Assembly (NCBI GenBank): GCA_905182135.1
Contig: CAJJAG010000006.1
Location: 434,001 to 498,000 of the forward strand
From: an uncultured Acidimicrobiaceae bacterium
Lineage (GTDB): Bacteria > Actinomycetota > Acidimicrobiia > Acidimicrobiales > UBA10347
Length of the DNA stretch: 64,000 nucleotides
Direction of reading: 5' to 3'
Of the stretch, positions 63,951-64,000 are shown in pieces (the stretch's first letter is position 1; each line of letters opens with the position of its first letter). The translations under genes and the position numbers were made by a program. The notes below the pieces were generated by a model. It did not search any database, was not told the origin of the DNA, and was given only the letters and a program-made list of their open reading frames with translations.

Positions 63951-64000
63951 ATGCGCACCGTTGTTGTCGGTCATGCCTTCTTTACGCTGGCTATGTTCGG
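63951..64000 (+). CDS. Possible gene start cut by window edge
   Basis: ATG at 63951 opens a frame (MRTVVVGHAFFTLAMF) that runs to the end of the window. It is short and could be a signal-like N-terminus, but there is too little to assign. Confidence 0.3.
   Translation, partial: MRTVVVGHAFFTLAMF

Overview
The window looks like chromosomal DNA of a high-GC Gram-positive bacterium (Actinomycetota). I infer an Acidimicrobiia-like lineage, aquatic or marine. The evidence is a CrgA - PabA/TrpG - PknB - PbpA - RodA - PstP - FhaB - FhaA division cluster as in mycobacteria, an F420-type LLM oxidoreductase, a UPF0014/FetB permease, a RamB-type regulator, actinobacterial SNF2 and SWIM proteins, frequent GTG starts and mostly uncoded tRNA CCA ends. 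No rRNA operon, prophage, transposase, CRISPR array or plasmid function is visible.

Layout. 1-8.8 kb: the 5' part of an amidohydrolase, an acetyl-CoA acetyltransferase, a membrane-anchored unknown protein, an acyl-CoA carboxylase operon (carboxyltransferase then biotin carboxylase/BCCP, reverse strand) and an SDR. 8.8-15.7 kb: a FetB-like permease, a nitrobindin-like protein, a SNF2 helicase with a SWIM zinc-finger partner, and a decayed TTC38-like gene. 15.7-26.4 kb: an MFS transporter, a thiolase-like protein without the nucleophilic Cys, a polysaccharide deacetylase, tRNA-Ser(CGA), an LLM oxidoreductase, a vanadium-haloperoxidase-like lipoprotein, and a myo-inositol-phosphate synthase divergent from a LysR regulator across a palindromic operator. 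26.9-37.5 kb: an ABC exporter, xseA/xseB, a degenerate amino-acid-dehydrogenase homologue, tRNA-Ala, a cold-shock protein, cobO/cobU, an NTF2-like protein, PolX and a HisC-type aminotransferase. 37.5-47 kb: DoxX and the division/peptidoglycan/phosphosignalling cluster. 47-56 kb: an enoyl-CoA hydratase, four tRNAs (Leu, two Ser, Arg), a DUF2786 protein, a metallo-beta-lactamase-fold hydrolase, prephenate dehydratase, a P450 and an acyl-ACP desaturase. 56-64 kb: an EamA transporter, galactokinase, polyprenyl synthetase, an ammonium transporter, a RamB-like regulator and a DUF952 protein.

The genes suggest a heterotroph that handles fatty-acyl and propionyl-CoA intermediates (two thiolase-type proteins, carboxylase, crotonase, SDR, desaturase, RamB-like regulator). 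Its cell-wall growth appears to be governed by one PASTA-type Ser/Thr kinase with a cognate phosphatase and two FHA proteins.

I see no clear new multi-gene defence or mobile system. The most notable signals are: two tandem copies of a perfect 27-bp palindrome upstream of the ammonium transporter; an amino-acid dehydrogenase homologue that has lost its key lysines and its dinucleotide motif; a run of short tandem repeats at gene ends; a shared terminator sequence behind all three tRNA-Ser genes; and a TTC38-family gene broken by an internal deletion and one nonsense codon. Coordinates were read by eye. Function calls rest on motif recognition, not on database searches.
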